A DNA stretch of 45,376 nucleotides from Bacillota bacterium (GTDB taxonomy: Bacteria; Bacillota; Clostridia; Christensenellales; Aristaeellaceae). Positions 14,113 through 21,527 of this stretch are shown piece after piece. The first letter of the stretch is position 1; every line of letters starts with the position of its first letter. Where the stretch lies: NCBI GenBank assembly GCA_023402355.1, contig JAEXCG010000024.1:1-45376 (forward strand). Reading direction: 5' to 3'. The notes under the pieces are model-generated. The model was given only the letters and a program-made list of their open reading frames with translations. It was not told the origin of the DNA and searched no databases. Both the position numbers and the translations under genes were made by a program.

Positions 14113-14772
14113 TCAAAGCAGTCGAAACGTGTTCCTATGGTAGTCGATCTTTCCGTCCCGCTTCATGGCGGACAGCTCTCTGGATAGCGCGCTGCGCTCG
14201 ACGTTGAGGTACTCCGCCATCGCATTCCGGTTCATCGGGATGTCAAACGTCCGGCTTTGCGCCTCCCGTGACGCCCGCGACAGGTAGGCGTATATCTTTT
14301 CCCGGACGGTCGGACGGAGCAGACAGTCCAGCCGCTCGTGCAGAACCAGCCCCTTTTCGGCGACGATGCCGATGTAGTTGCGCAGCAGCCGGTCGTGATG
14401 GGGGCAGGCCCTTTCGCAGCGCGCCCACACGCGCTCGAACGGAATCTGCAATAAGGCGACGTCGCTCTGCGCCTGCACGGTCACAGGGCTTTGGGATTTC
14501 AAGGCCGCCGCCAGCATGACGCCTACTTCGCTGCCCTTCTTCAGCAGCGTGAGGAGGATCAGGCGGCCCGACGGGTCCCACTTGACCGCCCGTCCGCGCC
14601 CCGAAAGCAGGATGCCGAAGCCTTGCACCTCGCTTCCTTCCTCGACGATCAAGTCTCCCTCCGCGTACTCGACGCGCCGGGCACGCAGGCAGACGAGCAG
14701 CCCGGCGATCTCCTGCGGCGCGATGCCTGAAAACAACTGCGTCCGCGATAGGTCTTCAAGAAATTCGTCCAC
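14113..14772 (-). CDS. Crp/Fnr-family transcriptional regulator
   Basis: A 219-aa protein: cyclic-nucleotide-binding-like barrel at about residues 10-120 (LFSGIAPQEIAGLLVCLRARRVEYAEGDLIVEEGSEVQGFGILLSGRGRAVKWD), a dimer helix, and a C-terminal winged HTH (IPMNRNAMAEYLNVERSALSRELSAMKRDGKIDY). No Fnr-type N-terminal cysteine cluster is present, so it is not an obvious oxygen sensor. A GTG start at 14772 with GAGGAGG 5 nt upstream is preferred to the ATG at 14838, which would place a 9-bp-arm inverted repeat (14791-14810) inside the gene. It is divergent from an ECF S-component, a recurrent pairing in clostridia, and probably controls it. Confidence 0.88.
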   Translation of the reverse strand: MDEFLEDLSRTQLFSGIAPQEIAGLLVCLRARRVEYAEGDLIVEEGSEVQGFGILLSGRGRAVKWDPSGRLILLTLLKKGSEVGVMLAAALKSQSPVTVQAQSDVALLQIPFERVWARCERACPHHDRLLRNYIGIVAEKGLVLHERLDCLLRPTVREKIYAYLSRASREAQSRTFDIPMNRNAMAEYLNVERSALSRELSAMKRDGKIDYHRNTFRLL

Positions 14773-14790
14773 GGCGTCCTCCTCGTGCAG

Positions 14791-14810
14791 TTTGTTGCGC
14801 ACGCAACAAA
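14791..14810. promoter_or_regulatory. Crp/Fnr-type inverted repeat
   Basis: TTTGTTGCG (14791-14799), 2 bp, CGCAACAAA (14802-14810), perfect 9-bp arms. It lies between the start of the Crp/Fnr gene and the divergent promoters. It would sit just past the leftward transcription start (repression) and about 59 bp before the rightward start (class-I activation distance). Confidence 0.7.
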
Positions 14811-14822
14811 GGAATGCTCTGA

Positions 14823-14852
14823 ATTGTACTATAATCAAAGCGATATTACAAT
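14823..14852. promoter_or_regulatory. Fully overlapping divergent promoters
   Basis: Rightward: TTGTAC (14824-14829), 17 bp, TACAAT (14847-14852). Leftward, on the same bases: TTGTAA (14851-14846), 17 bp, TACAAT (14828-14823). Each promoter's -35 overlaps the other's -10, so only one can be occupied at a time. Confidence 0.7.
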
Positions 14853-14870
14853 ACGGGGAGAGGAAAGCCT

Positions 14871-15416
14871 ATGAAGGAAAAGACGCTATGGATTACGCGC
14901 ACGGCCGTATGCGCCGCGCTGCTCGTCGTGCTGCAGGCGGTCACCGCGTCCTGGGGAAACACCCTGATCACGGGGTCCGTCGTGAATCTGCTGCTCATCG
15001 TCTCGGTGATGACCTGCGGTCTTTCGTCCGGAAGCTGCGTGGCCGTCCTCTCGCCCGTTCTCGCGAAGCTCATCGGGATCGGCCCGCTCTGGAGCCTGAT
15101 TCCCTTCATCGTCGCGGGGAACCTGAGCCTCGTGCTGATCTGGCATTTCGCCGGCAACCGGCAGGGCAGGCATCCCGCCGCCGGGAAAGTCGCCGCTTTG
15201 ATCACCGCGGCCGTCGCAAAGTTCCTCGTCCTGTACGTCGGCATCGTCCGCATCGCGGTTCCGATCATCCTGCGCCTTTCGGAGCCGCAGGCCACGGTCG
15301 TTTCCAACCTGTTTTCCTTTCCGCAGTTGATCACCGCGTTGGCCGGAGGCGCAGCCGCGCTGTGTTTGCTCCCGCTGCTGCAAAAGGCGATTGCGGGAGG
15401 GGGAAGGGAGAACTGA
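14871..15416 (+). CDS. ECF-transporter S-component-like membrane protein
   Basis: A 181-aa protein with five or six hydrophobic helices and no soluble domain: TAVCAALLVVLQAVTASWGNTLITGSVVNLLLIVSVMTCGLSSGSCVAVLSPVLAKLIGIGPLWSLIPFIVAGNLSLVLIWHF. This plan, with a glycine-rich second loop, is that of substrate-binding S-components of ECF vitamin transporters. The vitamin or metabolite is unknown. It follows AGAGGAAAGCCT and is divergent from a Crp/Fnr regulator that probably controls it. It ends at a TGA overlapped by GC-rich hairpins. Confidence 0.75.
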   Translation: MKEKTLWITRTAVCAALLVVLQAVTASWGNTLITGSVVNLLLIVSVMTCGLSSGSCVAVLSPVLAKLIGIGPLWSLIPFIVAGNLSLVLIWHFAGNRQGRHPAAGKVAALITAAVAKFLVLYVGIVRIAVPIILRLSEPQATVVSNLFSFPQLITALAGGAAALCLLPLLQKAIAGGGREN

Positions 15417-15542
15417 TGGGCGGGCCGGGTTAACCCCACTGCACGACAAGGGACGTGTGCGTTCCTGCCGCCAATATCAGGAGGGCGGGGCTTTTTCCGC
15501 AACAAAACGCAGTTTTGCGGAGTTAAAAAATCACCCGTAAAC

Positions 15543-15609
15543 TCGACAAAGTGGCGCATGCCACTTTGTCGACGCGCTAAGGGCGCAAGCGTCGAACCGC
15601 TTGCGCCCT
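15543..15609. repeat. Two adjacent perfect hairpins without T runs
   Basis: Stem 1: 15543-15555 with 15560-15572 (13 bp, GCAT loop). Stem 2: 15580-15591 with 15598-15609 (12 bp, 6-nt loop). They lie between the ECF S-component and the convergent SH3-domain gene. Lacking T runs, they look more like small palindromic repeats than terminators. A weaker hairpin, CCGCAA...TTGCGG, followed by an A run, lies just before them near 15509-15532. Confidence 0.6.
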
Positions 15610-15625
15610 CAGACGTTCAATGAAC

Positions 15626-16861
15626 CTATTCACTCCGTCGCGATTCGCCCAGCCGCCGGAGCGTCGGGGCGACCTGCACGTCCGACGTGCGCAGGTAGCC
15701 GTAGGTGCCATCGATGTCCATCAGCCATCCGATTTCCCCGCGCGGGACGCATACGTGCAGCCAGAGGCCGTGGCTGCCGGCCGTACCCAGCACGTGCAGG
15801 CGCGTTCCCGCCTCGAGCTGCGCGATAGGCTTGGAGGCGCTGCCCAGCTTTTCGTACAGCGTGCAGGCGTCAAGCGTCTTCGCCACGGGCAGGAGTGTGC
15901 CGCTCAGTGACAGGGCGACGCTCTCCGGGTCCGGCTCCGACACGTAGGGGCGGCTCATGTAGCCCTCGATATTGCCCATCCGCACGCGGCACCAGGGCCA
16001 GGGGTCGCCGGGGTACGTCTCCAGGACGTGTACGAGCGTGCCGTTCAGGTAATTGCCCATCGACTCGGCGCGCGAGCTTCGATCCGTGCGCAGGTTTACA
16101 AAGGACCCGGCGACGGCCACGTCCGCGTCAAACCTCGGGGCGGAGGCGGCGAAGGCGCGTACCGCCTCCGGTGTGCGGGGGAATTCCTCGACGTTCAGGT
16201 ACTCCAGAAACTCCGTATACACGCAGGGAATCCGCTCCTTCTGCATTTCACCGGAGGGGGAGATCTGCGTCACGCTGAAAAACATCTGCTTGGCATCCGG
16301 CCCGATGGTGAGCGTACCGCCGTCCGCGAAGCGGCGCTCGTAGCCTTGCAGGACGAGGCAGCGGCAGAAATCGTCCTCCTGCAAACCCCGTACGCCGCGA
16401 AGGCCGAGGGTAAAGACCTCTTCTCCGCCGTCCTCGCAGGGGTAACGAATCTGGAACCCGGCGCGATCGTCGAAGGAGAAGGCGAAGTCACGGTCCGGCA
16501 GGACGGCGTGCGCGGCGCTGTCCTCGAGGGCCCAGTCGGAATCCTCGTCCTTCTCGAGCGCGAGCAGGTACGTCTGTCCTTCGCGCGCAAGCGCGACCAT
16601 GGCGATTTGGGGGAACTCCTCGTGGCTGCTTTGACGAATCGCCCCGTGTAGACACGCGGCATCCGCCCATTCGCCGCTTGAAAGCGCCTGCGCCAGCTCG
16701 ACCGGGAGCTCCTTGTCGAAGGTCGTGTAGGTGTACGACAGGTGGACGCCTGAGATCGCTTCCGTCCAGGTCTTCATCTGCGCCCCCGCGGGAAGGGGCG
16801 GCGCGGCGAAGAGCAGGGCGGCGGCGAAAAGGCAGGCGGCGCGCGATGCGTTTCTGCTCAT
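15626..16861 (-). CDS. Exported protein with SH3-like domains
   Basis: A 411-aa protein with a signal peptide (residues 1-27, MSRNASRAACLFAAALLFAAPPLPAGAQ). The first ~220 residues are an unrecognised domain. Two bacterial SH3-like segments follow: VNLRTDRSSRAESMGNYLNGTLVHVLETYPGDPWPWCRVRMGNIEGYMSRPYV near residue 255 and a weaker TLYEKLGSASKPIAQLEAGTRLHVLG...WLHVCVPRGEIGWLMDIDGTYGYLRTSDV near residue 335. Such domains bind the cell wall or peptides. It is last in a leftward run after the S41 peptidase. The start follows GGAGGGCTAAAGG. A role at the cell surface is inferred only from signal and SH3 folds. Confidence 0.8.
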   Translation of the reverse strand: MSRNASRAACLFAAALLFAAPPLPAGAQMKTWTEAISGVHLSYTYTTFDKELPVELAQALSSGEWADAACLHGAIRQSSHEEFPQIAMVALAREGQTYLLALEKDEDSDWALEDSAAHAVLPDRDFAFSFDDRAGFQIRYPCEDGGEEVFTLGLRGVRGLQEDDFCRCLVLQGYERRFADGGTLTIGPDAKQMFFSVTQISPSGEMQKERIPCVYTEFLEYLNVEEFPRTPEAVRAFAASAPRFDADVAVAGSFVNLRTDRSSRAESMGNYLNGTLVHVLETYPGDPWPWCRVRMGNIEGYMSRPYVSEPDPESVALSLSGTLLPVAKTLDACTLYEKLGSASKPIAQLEAGTRLHVLGTAGSHGLWLHVCVPRGEIGWLMDIDGTYGYLRTSDVQVAPTLRRLGESRRSE

Positions 16862-16967
16862 CCTTTAGCCCTCCTTCAAAGCGTCGGAAAGTTCGCGGGG
16901 ATTTCCCGCTTTTTCCATTTAACGCCCGAAGGAGGGCATTTCATCCCAAAGGGGATCGGCTTCTTCG

Positions 16968-18197
16968 TTACAGGGTGAGCGCGGCTTCGACGTCCGCGTC
17001 GCGCCCCGCGATGTAGTCCGCGTAGAGGAAGGGCACCTCGGTATCGGGGAGGAGCGATCCCGCGCCGTAGGAAGCGTCCATGACGAAGTGCTTCGTGGAG
17101 TAGTAGAGGACGAGCGGCAGGCCCTCGAGCTCCGCGTAGCCCAGCTCGCCGTAGTGGTTGACGCTGCCGCCCGTGGGCCTGCCCACGAGTTCCGCGCCGA
17201 TTTGCCGAAGCTGCACCGCGTTCATCAGCGCGGAGGAGAACGTATTCTCGCCGATGAGCGTTATGAGCTTGAAATGCCGGCTTTGCCGCTGCTCGCCCAG
17301 CACCTTCAGCAGGGGATCGATGACCGAGGAGTCGCCGCCCCCGTTATAGCGCAGGTCTACGAGCACGCGATCATAGCTGCCCGCTTCGATCTGCGCCTTC
17401 ACCTGCTGCGCGAACGCGTCCATCGTCAGGTTCGGGTCCTCCTGACAGCCATAGTAGGAGATCAGCAGCGCGTTCTGCGAGAGCTCCGCCGTCTGGTAGA
17501 GCGCGCGTGCCTGCTCCGCGACCGGCGTCGCCGCGCGCTGCACGGCCGCGAAATGGATGGACTGCATCTGTGCGAAGGAAACCGTGTCCAGGCGTACGAC
17601 CGCGTCGTTCCCGGCCTCATCCCGCACCGTGAGGGTGGCGCCGTCCGTGCTTTCGATCAGGTCGAGATAGGAAAGCGCGTCCGCGTTCATGAAGCTCTGG
17701 GCGAACTGCTTGCGCCGGTAGGCCTCGTTGTCGTAGCTCAGCAGCGCGGAAAAGCGCTCGTACACCGTCTCGATGGGCGTGCCGTCGATCGCGAGCAGCG
17801 TGCCGCCCACGAGCTGCGCCTGTTCCTCGGGCGCGGCGAGCAGGCGCAGGCCGTCGTCGAACCAGTAGCCCTGCACCGGGAGGACGCGCATGTCCGTCTG
17901 CGCCTCCGGGGTCAGCCCGGCCTGCGTGTGCGCGTCGTGCAGCGAGGCCGCAAGCTCGACCAGGGCATACGCGTACGCCCCGTCGTCGAGCGTCTGCGCG
18001 AGATGGGCCGCCTCTTCCTTGCGCGCCGCCCAGTCCGCTTCGTCCGTGAGCTCGTAGATTTGATAGTGGTTTTGTTCCAGGGTATCGCACAGGCTCCTCA
18101 GCGCCGTAAGGCGGCTTTCGGCGTCCGCCAGGCTCCCAATCGGCGTCATCAGCAAAAGGGCCGTCAGCAAGGCGGCCTGCAGGCGTTTCATGTTCAT
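16968..18197 (-). CDS. Exported S41-family (C-terminal processing-like) serine peptidase
   Basis: A 409-aa protein with a signal peptide (MKRLQAALLTALLLMTPIGSLADA). The central region holds a short PDZ-less N-terminal part, QLVGGTLLAIDGTPIETVYERF, resembling the tail-binding strand, then the S41 core: VLVDLRYNGGGDSSVIDPLL and LIGENTFSSALMNAVQLRQIGAELVGRPTGGSVNHYGE, where FSSA carries the catalytic Ser. The catalytic Lys usually 25 residues on is not obvious, so it may be a divergent or inactive member. The start ATG (18197) follows GGAGGA. It lies 112 nt after the DUF4097 gene and 106 nt before the SH3 gene. Confidence 0.85.
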   Translation of the reverse strand: MNMKRLQAALLTALLLMTPIGSLADAESRLTALRSLCDTLEQNHYQIYELTDEADWAARKEEAAHLAQTLDDGAYAYALVELAASLHDAHTQAGLTPEAQTDMRVLPVQGYWFDDGLRLLAAPEEQAQLVGGTLLAIDGTPIETVYERFSALLSYDNEAYRRKQFAQSFMNADALSYLDLIESTDGATLTVRDEAGNDAVVRLDTVSFAQMQSIHFAAVQRAATPVAEQARALYQTAELSQNALLISYYGCQEDPNLTMDAFAQQVKAQIEAGSYDRVLVDLRYNGGGDSSVIDPLLKVLGEQRQSRHFKLITLIGENTFSSALMNAVQLRQIGAELVGRPTGGSVNHYGELGYAELEGLPLVLYYSTKHFVMDASYGAGSLLPDTEVPFLYADYIAGRDADVEAALTL

Positions 18198-18260
18198 CTT
18201 CGTTCCTCCCCTTCGGCTTGAATGCGCCTATCCTAACATGTCTGGGGTGGAATGTCAAAC

Positions 18261-18288
18261 AGGGCGCGCCGCACGCGGCGCGCCCTGA
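18261..18288 (-). terminator. GC-rich hairpin after the DUF4097 gene
   Basis: CAGGGCGCGCCGC/GCGGCGCGCCCTG inverted repeat, 13-bp arms around 2 nt, followed leftward by only TTT. It may stop some transcription but the T run is poor. Confidence 0.5.
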
Positions 18289-18309
18289 CAGGTTCCCCAA
18301 TGCTAAGGC

Positions 18310-19278
18310 TTAAAAGGCGCGATGGGTGCCCCTGGCAGCGTCCGATTCGGAATCGGCGTCTTCCGTCTCCGGGGCCTGCGATTCCGCGGGGCTTACGTAC
18401 ATGCCGCCGGATACCGTGTGCATGCGCACGACGGTCGAGCGGTCGCCGTAGGGATTCTCCCCGAAGTCGTTGTGCAGCCTGCCCGATACGCTGGAGGTAT
18501 CCAGCGCGAAGCCCGCGACGTCCCGTGGAAGCGAAAGGCGCGTGGAGCCGGAGACGGACTCCAGGCCGACGGTCGAGGGCGCGGTCCAGCAGTCGATGCG
18601 CACGCTGCCGCTGGTGGTGGAGGCGTCCACCGTATCGAAGGAGCCCTCGGCGCGCACGCTGCCCGAAACCGTGCTCGCGCGCAGCGCGTCCGCGCACGCG
18701 GCGATGCGCACGCTGCCGCTCGTGTTGCTGACGTCGATGGCGGAGGCGCGGCAGGAAAGGTCGGGCGAGAGCCGGATGCTGCCGCTGACGCCGCTGATGT
18801 GGGCGCGCGTCATGCGCACGCCGTCCACCGCGAGCGAACCGCTGGTGTTGCTCAGCTCGTACCCGAGGGCGAGCCGCTCGGGCACGCGCACGGTCAGCCT
18901 GCCCGACCGCCAGCCAAACGAGATGAGCCGGAAGCTGCTGGGCGATTCGATGACGAGCACGCCGTCCTTCACGGCGACGCTCGGGCAGCGGGTCATGTCG
19001 TCGTCGCTGCAAAGGTAGGTCACCTGCACGTCGTCGCGATCCTCCGCGAGAACCTCCACGGCGTCCGAGACCATGCGGATGTCCATGTGGGCAAGACCCT
19101 GCGCGTCATAGGTCTCGTCGAGCAGGGTGTACTTCGGCTCGCCGCCTGAAAAGATGTTCAAATGAAACCCTCCAAATCCATTGTCCGCTTTGGTCAACAT
19201 GAAGCCTGCAAAACACAGCAGCAGAAAGAGAACGACGCCCCAAAGGACGAGTTGAAACCGAATAACCCCTTTTTTCAT
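18310..19278 (-). CDS. DUF4097-family beta-strand-repeat protein
   Basis: A 322-aa membrane-anchored protein. Residues 7-29 (RFQLVLWGVVLFLLLCFAGFML) form one membrane helix. The outside part is a repeated beta structure with the refrain SGS: LSNTSGSLAVDG, ISGVSGSIRL, VSNTSGSVRIAAC, STVSGSVRAEG, ASTTSGSVRID, ESVSGSTRLSL, TSSVSGRLHNDF, HTVSGGMYVSP. DUF4097 proteins are typically found with PadR and HAAS-domain genes, exactly as here. Their function is unclear, perhaps envelope stress sensing or anti-sigma-like control. Its ATG overlaps the stop of the HAAS-like gene by 4 bp, so it is translationally coupled. Confidence 0.88.
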   Translation of the reverse strand: MKKGVIRFQLVLWGVVLFLLLCFAGFMLTKADNGFGGFHLNIFSGGEPKYTLLDETYDAQGLAHMDIRMVSDAVEVLAEDRDDVQVTYLCSDDDMTRCPSVAVKDGVLVIESPSSFRLISFGWRSGRLTVRVPERLALGYELSNTSGSLAVDGVRMTRAHISGVSGSIRLSPDLSCRASAIDVSNTSGSVRIAACADALRASTVSGSVRAEGSFDTVDASTTSGSVRIDCWTAPSTVGLESVSGSTRLSLPRDVAGFALDTSSVSGRLHNDFGENPYGDRSTVVRMHTVSGGMYVSPAESQAPETEDADSESDAARGTHRAF

Positions 19279-19943
19279 TGTGCACGCCTCATTTCAACGA
19301 GCAGGTGCGCGATGCGGGTCAGCGCATAGCCGACCAGCCAGGCAACCCAGGTGATGTGCCAGTGCATCGTGCAAAAGCTCCATACGAAGTAAACGACGGT
19401 CGTAATGGCCCAGATCAGCGAATCGATCGACCGAAGCGCCTCGCCGCCGCGCTTCCTGTAGTCCCAGGCGTCCTCGGCGTCCGGGTCCGGCGCGCCGGAA
19501 AGGCTGCGGTTGTAGGCCGCCACGTCGTAGGGTACGCTCATGTGCGTGTAGATGAGCAGCCCCGTCGCCCCGGCGATGAGCAGGAACATCAGGACGACCG
19601 CCGATTGCTCCAGCCCGAAGCTTGAGCCCAGGATGACCACGGTGGGCGAGAGGATGTACATCGCAACAGCGACGGCCGTGTTGCGCGCGCCCCGTTGACG
19701 GTAGTAGTCGATCAGCTCCTTCAGGGGAGCGTCGGGCGTTAAATCGTTCAGCAGCGCGTCGATGTCGCCGACGTTCGCCGCCATGAGGCTGAAAGCCTCG
19801 CTTTCGCTCCTCCCCTCGCGCAGGTAGTCCTCGTAGCGCTCCAGGCAGTTGCACGTCAGCTCTTCGCGCAGCTCCTGCGCCCTGCGCGTCATCGGCACCC
19901 CGCGGAAGAGCCCCGCGATGTAGCTTTCGATCCGCTTGTTCAT
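19275..19943 (-). CDS. HAAS-domain (DUF1700-like) membrane protein
   Basis: A 222-aa protein. Residues 1-60 are a soluble helical domain, MNKRIESYIAGLFRGVPMTRRAQELREELTCNCLERYEDYLREGRSESEAFSLMAANVGDIDALL, matching the HAAS/DUF1700 N-terminal region seen in PadR operons. Then come four or five membrane helices (VAVAMYILSPTVVIL, AVVLMFLLIAGATGLLIYTH, SLIWAITTVVYFVWSFC, HITWVAWLVGYALTRIAHLL). Such proteins accompany PadR and DUF4097 genes and probably transmit membrane signals. It overlaps PadR (19940-19943) and DUF4097 by 4 bp each, an operon with full coupling. Confidence 0.85.
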   Translation of the reverse strand: MNKRIESYIAGLFRGVPMTRRAQELREELTCNCLERYEDYLREGRSESEAFSLMAANVGDIDALLNDLTPDAPLKELIDYYRQRGARNTAVAVAMYILSPTVVILGSSFGLEQSAVVLMFLLIAGATGLLIYTHMSVPYDVAAYNRSLSGAPDPDAEDAWDYRKRGGEALRSIDSLIWAITTVVYFVWSFCTMHWHITWVAWLVGYALTRIAHLLVEMRRAQ

Positions 19944-20278
19944 GTCTTCCCTCCTGCACCCGTAAGATGGTCGATCAGTCCCCGGATGTTCTCCCAATCC
20001 CGCATGTTTTCCTCGTACAGCGCGCGCCCGGCGGGGGTGATGGTGTAGTACCGCCTTCTGGCGCCGGACATTTCGTCGCCCCAGTACGACTGGATGCATC
20101 CCGCCGCCTCCAGACGGCGGAACGTGGTGTAAAGCGTCGCCTCTTTGAGCTCGAACTGCCCGTGCGTGATCTCCTGCAGGGTCTTGTTGACGACGTACCC
20201 GTAGCTGTCGCCCCGCGTCAACTGCGCAAGGATGATCGTATCCGTCAGCCCGCGCAGCACGTCCGACAGGTTGAGCAT
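19940..20278 (-). CDS. PadR-family transcriptional regulator
   Basis: A 112-aa winged-helix protein: LRGLTDTIILAQLTRGDSYGYVVNKTLQEITHGQFELKEATLYTTFRRLEAAGCIQSYWGDEMSGARRRYYTITPAGRALYEE. PadR proteins are small dimeric repressors, often of membrane-stress or transport genes. Here it heads its own operon with HAAS-like and DUF4097 genes, so it probably represses that operon. The start follows ACGGAGGAAGCGCC. The promoter upstream is near consensus and contains GTATAATAC, a small palindrome. Confidence 0.93.
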   Translation of the reverse strand: MLNLSDVLRGLTDTIILAQLTRGDSYGYVVNKTLQEITHGQFELKEATLYTTFRRLEAAGCIQSYWGDEMSGARRRYYTITPAGRALYEENMRDWENIRGLIDHLTGAGGKT

Positions 20279-20339
20279 GGCGCTTCCTCCGTTTCAGCGC
20301 CCGCAGGGGAGGCGTCCGCCTCATCCGCGGGTTACCTGT

Positions 20340-20367
20340 ATTATACCAGCGATACCTCGCCTGTCAA
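20340..20367 (-). promoter_or_regulatory. Near-consensus promoter of the PadR operon
   Basis: Read leftward: TTGACA (20367-20362), 16 bp, TATAAT (20345-20340), with TGG before it (extended -10). GTATAATAC overlaps the -10 as a small palindrome that PadR could use. Confidence 0.8.
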
Positions 20368-20435
20368 TGTATCTCGCAGATTAAAATTGTATGAGAAGCC
20401 GAATGTGCAGCATGTCTGATGAGAAATCTTAGAGC

Positions 20436-20464
20436 TTACAAAGCAGCCCATTCCAATATATACT
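20436..20464 (+). promoter_or_regulatory. Promoter of the tandem XRE pair
   Basis: TTACAA (20436-20441), 17 bp, TATACT (20459-20464), about 27 bp before the start at 20491. Confidence 0.6.
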
Positions 20465-20490
20465 AATGAAAATACAAAGGAAAGGGCGAA

Positions 20491-20751
20491 ATGCTTCGGG
20501 GAACGTTTATGGAGGAATACGGAACCATCCGGATCAAGCTGGACGATCTGCTTCAAAACGCGGGCCTCAGCAAGAACAAGCTGAGCCATAGAGCCGAAAT
20601 GCAGCGCGCACAGATCAACAATTACTGCAACAACAGGATCACCCGTCTGGATATTGACGTGCTCGCGCGGCTCTGCACCGTCCTGCACTGTGAAATCGGC
20701 GACCTGCTGGAGTTCGTGCCCCCGGGGCGGCACGAGGAGAAGGGGGCCTGA
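20491..20751 (+). CDS. XRE-family regulator, small HTH (YozG-like)
   Basis: An 86-aa HTH protein: TIRIKLDDLLQNAGLSKNKLSHRAEMQRAQINNYCNNRITRLDIDVLARLCTVLHCEIGDLLEFVPP. The late LHCEIGDLLE ending is that of the HTH_26/YozG type. These often regulate their own operon. The start at 20491 follows AGGAAAGGG. A second ATG at 20509 is possible. It is followed after 2 bp by another small XRE gene and shares a divergent spacer with the PadR operon, which it might influence. Confidence 0.88.
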   Translation: MLRGTFMEEYGTIRIKLDDLLQNAGLSKNKLSHRAEMQRAQINNYCNNRITRLDIDVLARLCTVLHCEIGDLLEFVPPGRHEEKGA

Positions 20752-20753
20752 CG

Positions 20754-20975
20754 ATGCGGTATGCGCGTTTATTGCTGCTTCGCAAGGAGCGCGGCCTTAC
20801 GCAGGCCGAGGTGGGCAGGAGCATCAACGTGCCCAACCGAACCTACGCCTATTATGAGGCGGGGGAGCGGATGATTCCCCCGGGCGTGCTTTGCAGGCTG
20901 GCGGACCTGTACGGCGTCAGCGTAGACTACATTCTGGAGCGCACCGGCAGCCGCGGGCTGCCGGACGCAAAATAG
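20754..20975 (+). CDS. XRE-family regulator, minimal HTH
   Basis: A 73-aa protein that is almost only the HTH: YARLLLLRKERGLTQAEVGRSINVPNRTYAYYEAGERMIPPGVLCRLADLYGVSVDYILERTG. It begins 2 bp after the preceding XRE gene, so the two are co-translated. Two adjacent small regulators of different HTH subtypes may form heterodimers or control separate sites, but no operator is apparent. The gene ends just before a terminator. Confidence 0.9.
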   Translation: MRYARLLLLRKERGLTQAEVGRSINVPNRTYAYYEAGERMIPPGVLCRLADLYGVSVDYILERTGSRGLPDAK

Positions 20976-21026
20976 GGCGCAGCCCCGTGAAACGCTTTGT
21001 TTCCACGGGGCCGCGCCCCTTTTAAA
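20974..21026 (+). terminator. Terminator of the XRE pair
   Basis: GGGCGCAGCCCCGTGAAA pairs with TTTCCACGGGGCCGCGCCCC with small bulges, followed by TTTTAAAAA. The 115 bp to the next gene hold nothing that I can identify. Confidence 0.85.
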
Positions 21027-21142
21027 AATCACTTCACTTTTAGGCCCTTGTCGCAGCCTGCGCCCGGCGTGGCGGAGTCGTTTTGCGTAAATGCGCGTCA
21101 GTCGCGGCGGAAGACGCCGCCTGGCATGGAGGGAGGCGCGCG

Positions 21143-21487
21143 CTATTTCTCCTCCACGTCGATGCGCTCGATTTTGAAGATGACGGGCCGCGTGCCGTCG
21201 TTGCAGCAGGCGATCATCATCTTTTCATCGTTCGTCCAACCCTTCATGATGGAACCGCCCTGAAGCGCGGCGTACACGTAGCGGCTGATCGCATCCCAGG
21301 CCTCGGAGCAGAATTTCCCGTCCAGCATGTGCCAGAAGTCGTCGCGCGTCGCATTGCGCTCCAGGATGAACTCCTGACCCACCTCAAAGCAGGGGCAGGG
21401 GCCGGACTTCGGGTCGCTTAGGTATTGCGTCTGCAGGTCCTCGTAGCATTCCTTGCGCAGGACCGTGATCTTGCACTTGTGTTCCAT
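21143..21487 (-). CDS. TIGR04076-family protein
   Basis: A 114-aa protein of the TIGR04076 type: MEHKCKITVLRKECYEDLQTQYLSDPKSGPCPCFEVGQEFILE, then CSEAWDAISRYVYAALQGGSIMKGWTNDEKMMIACCNDGTRPVIFKIERID. Its seven cysteines, including two adjacent pairs, are typical of this family, whose function is unknown. Metal or FeS binding is possible. The ATG at 21487 follows AGGAGA at 7 nt. A TTG one codon earlier was rejected. It follows the DUF815 ATPase by 40 bp in the same direction. Confidence 0.85.
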   Translation of the reverse strand: MEHKCKITVLRKECYEDLQTQYLSDPKSGPCPCFEVGQEFILERNATRDDFWHMLDGKFCSEAWDAISRYVYAALQGGSIMKGWTNDEKMMIACCNDGTRPVIFKIERIDVEEK

Positions 21488-21527
21488 CAAAAATTCTCCT
21501 GTCTTTGCGGAGCGTTCAGGCTCCGAT

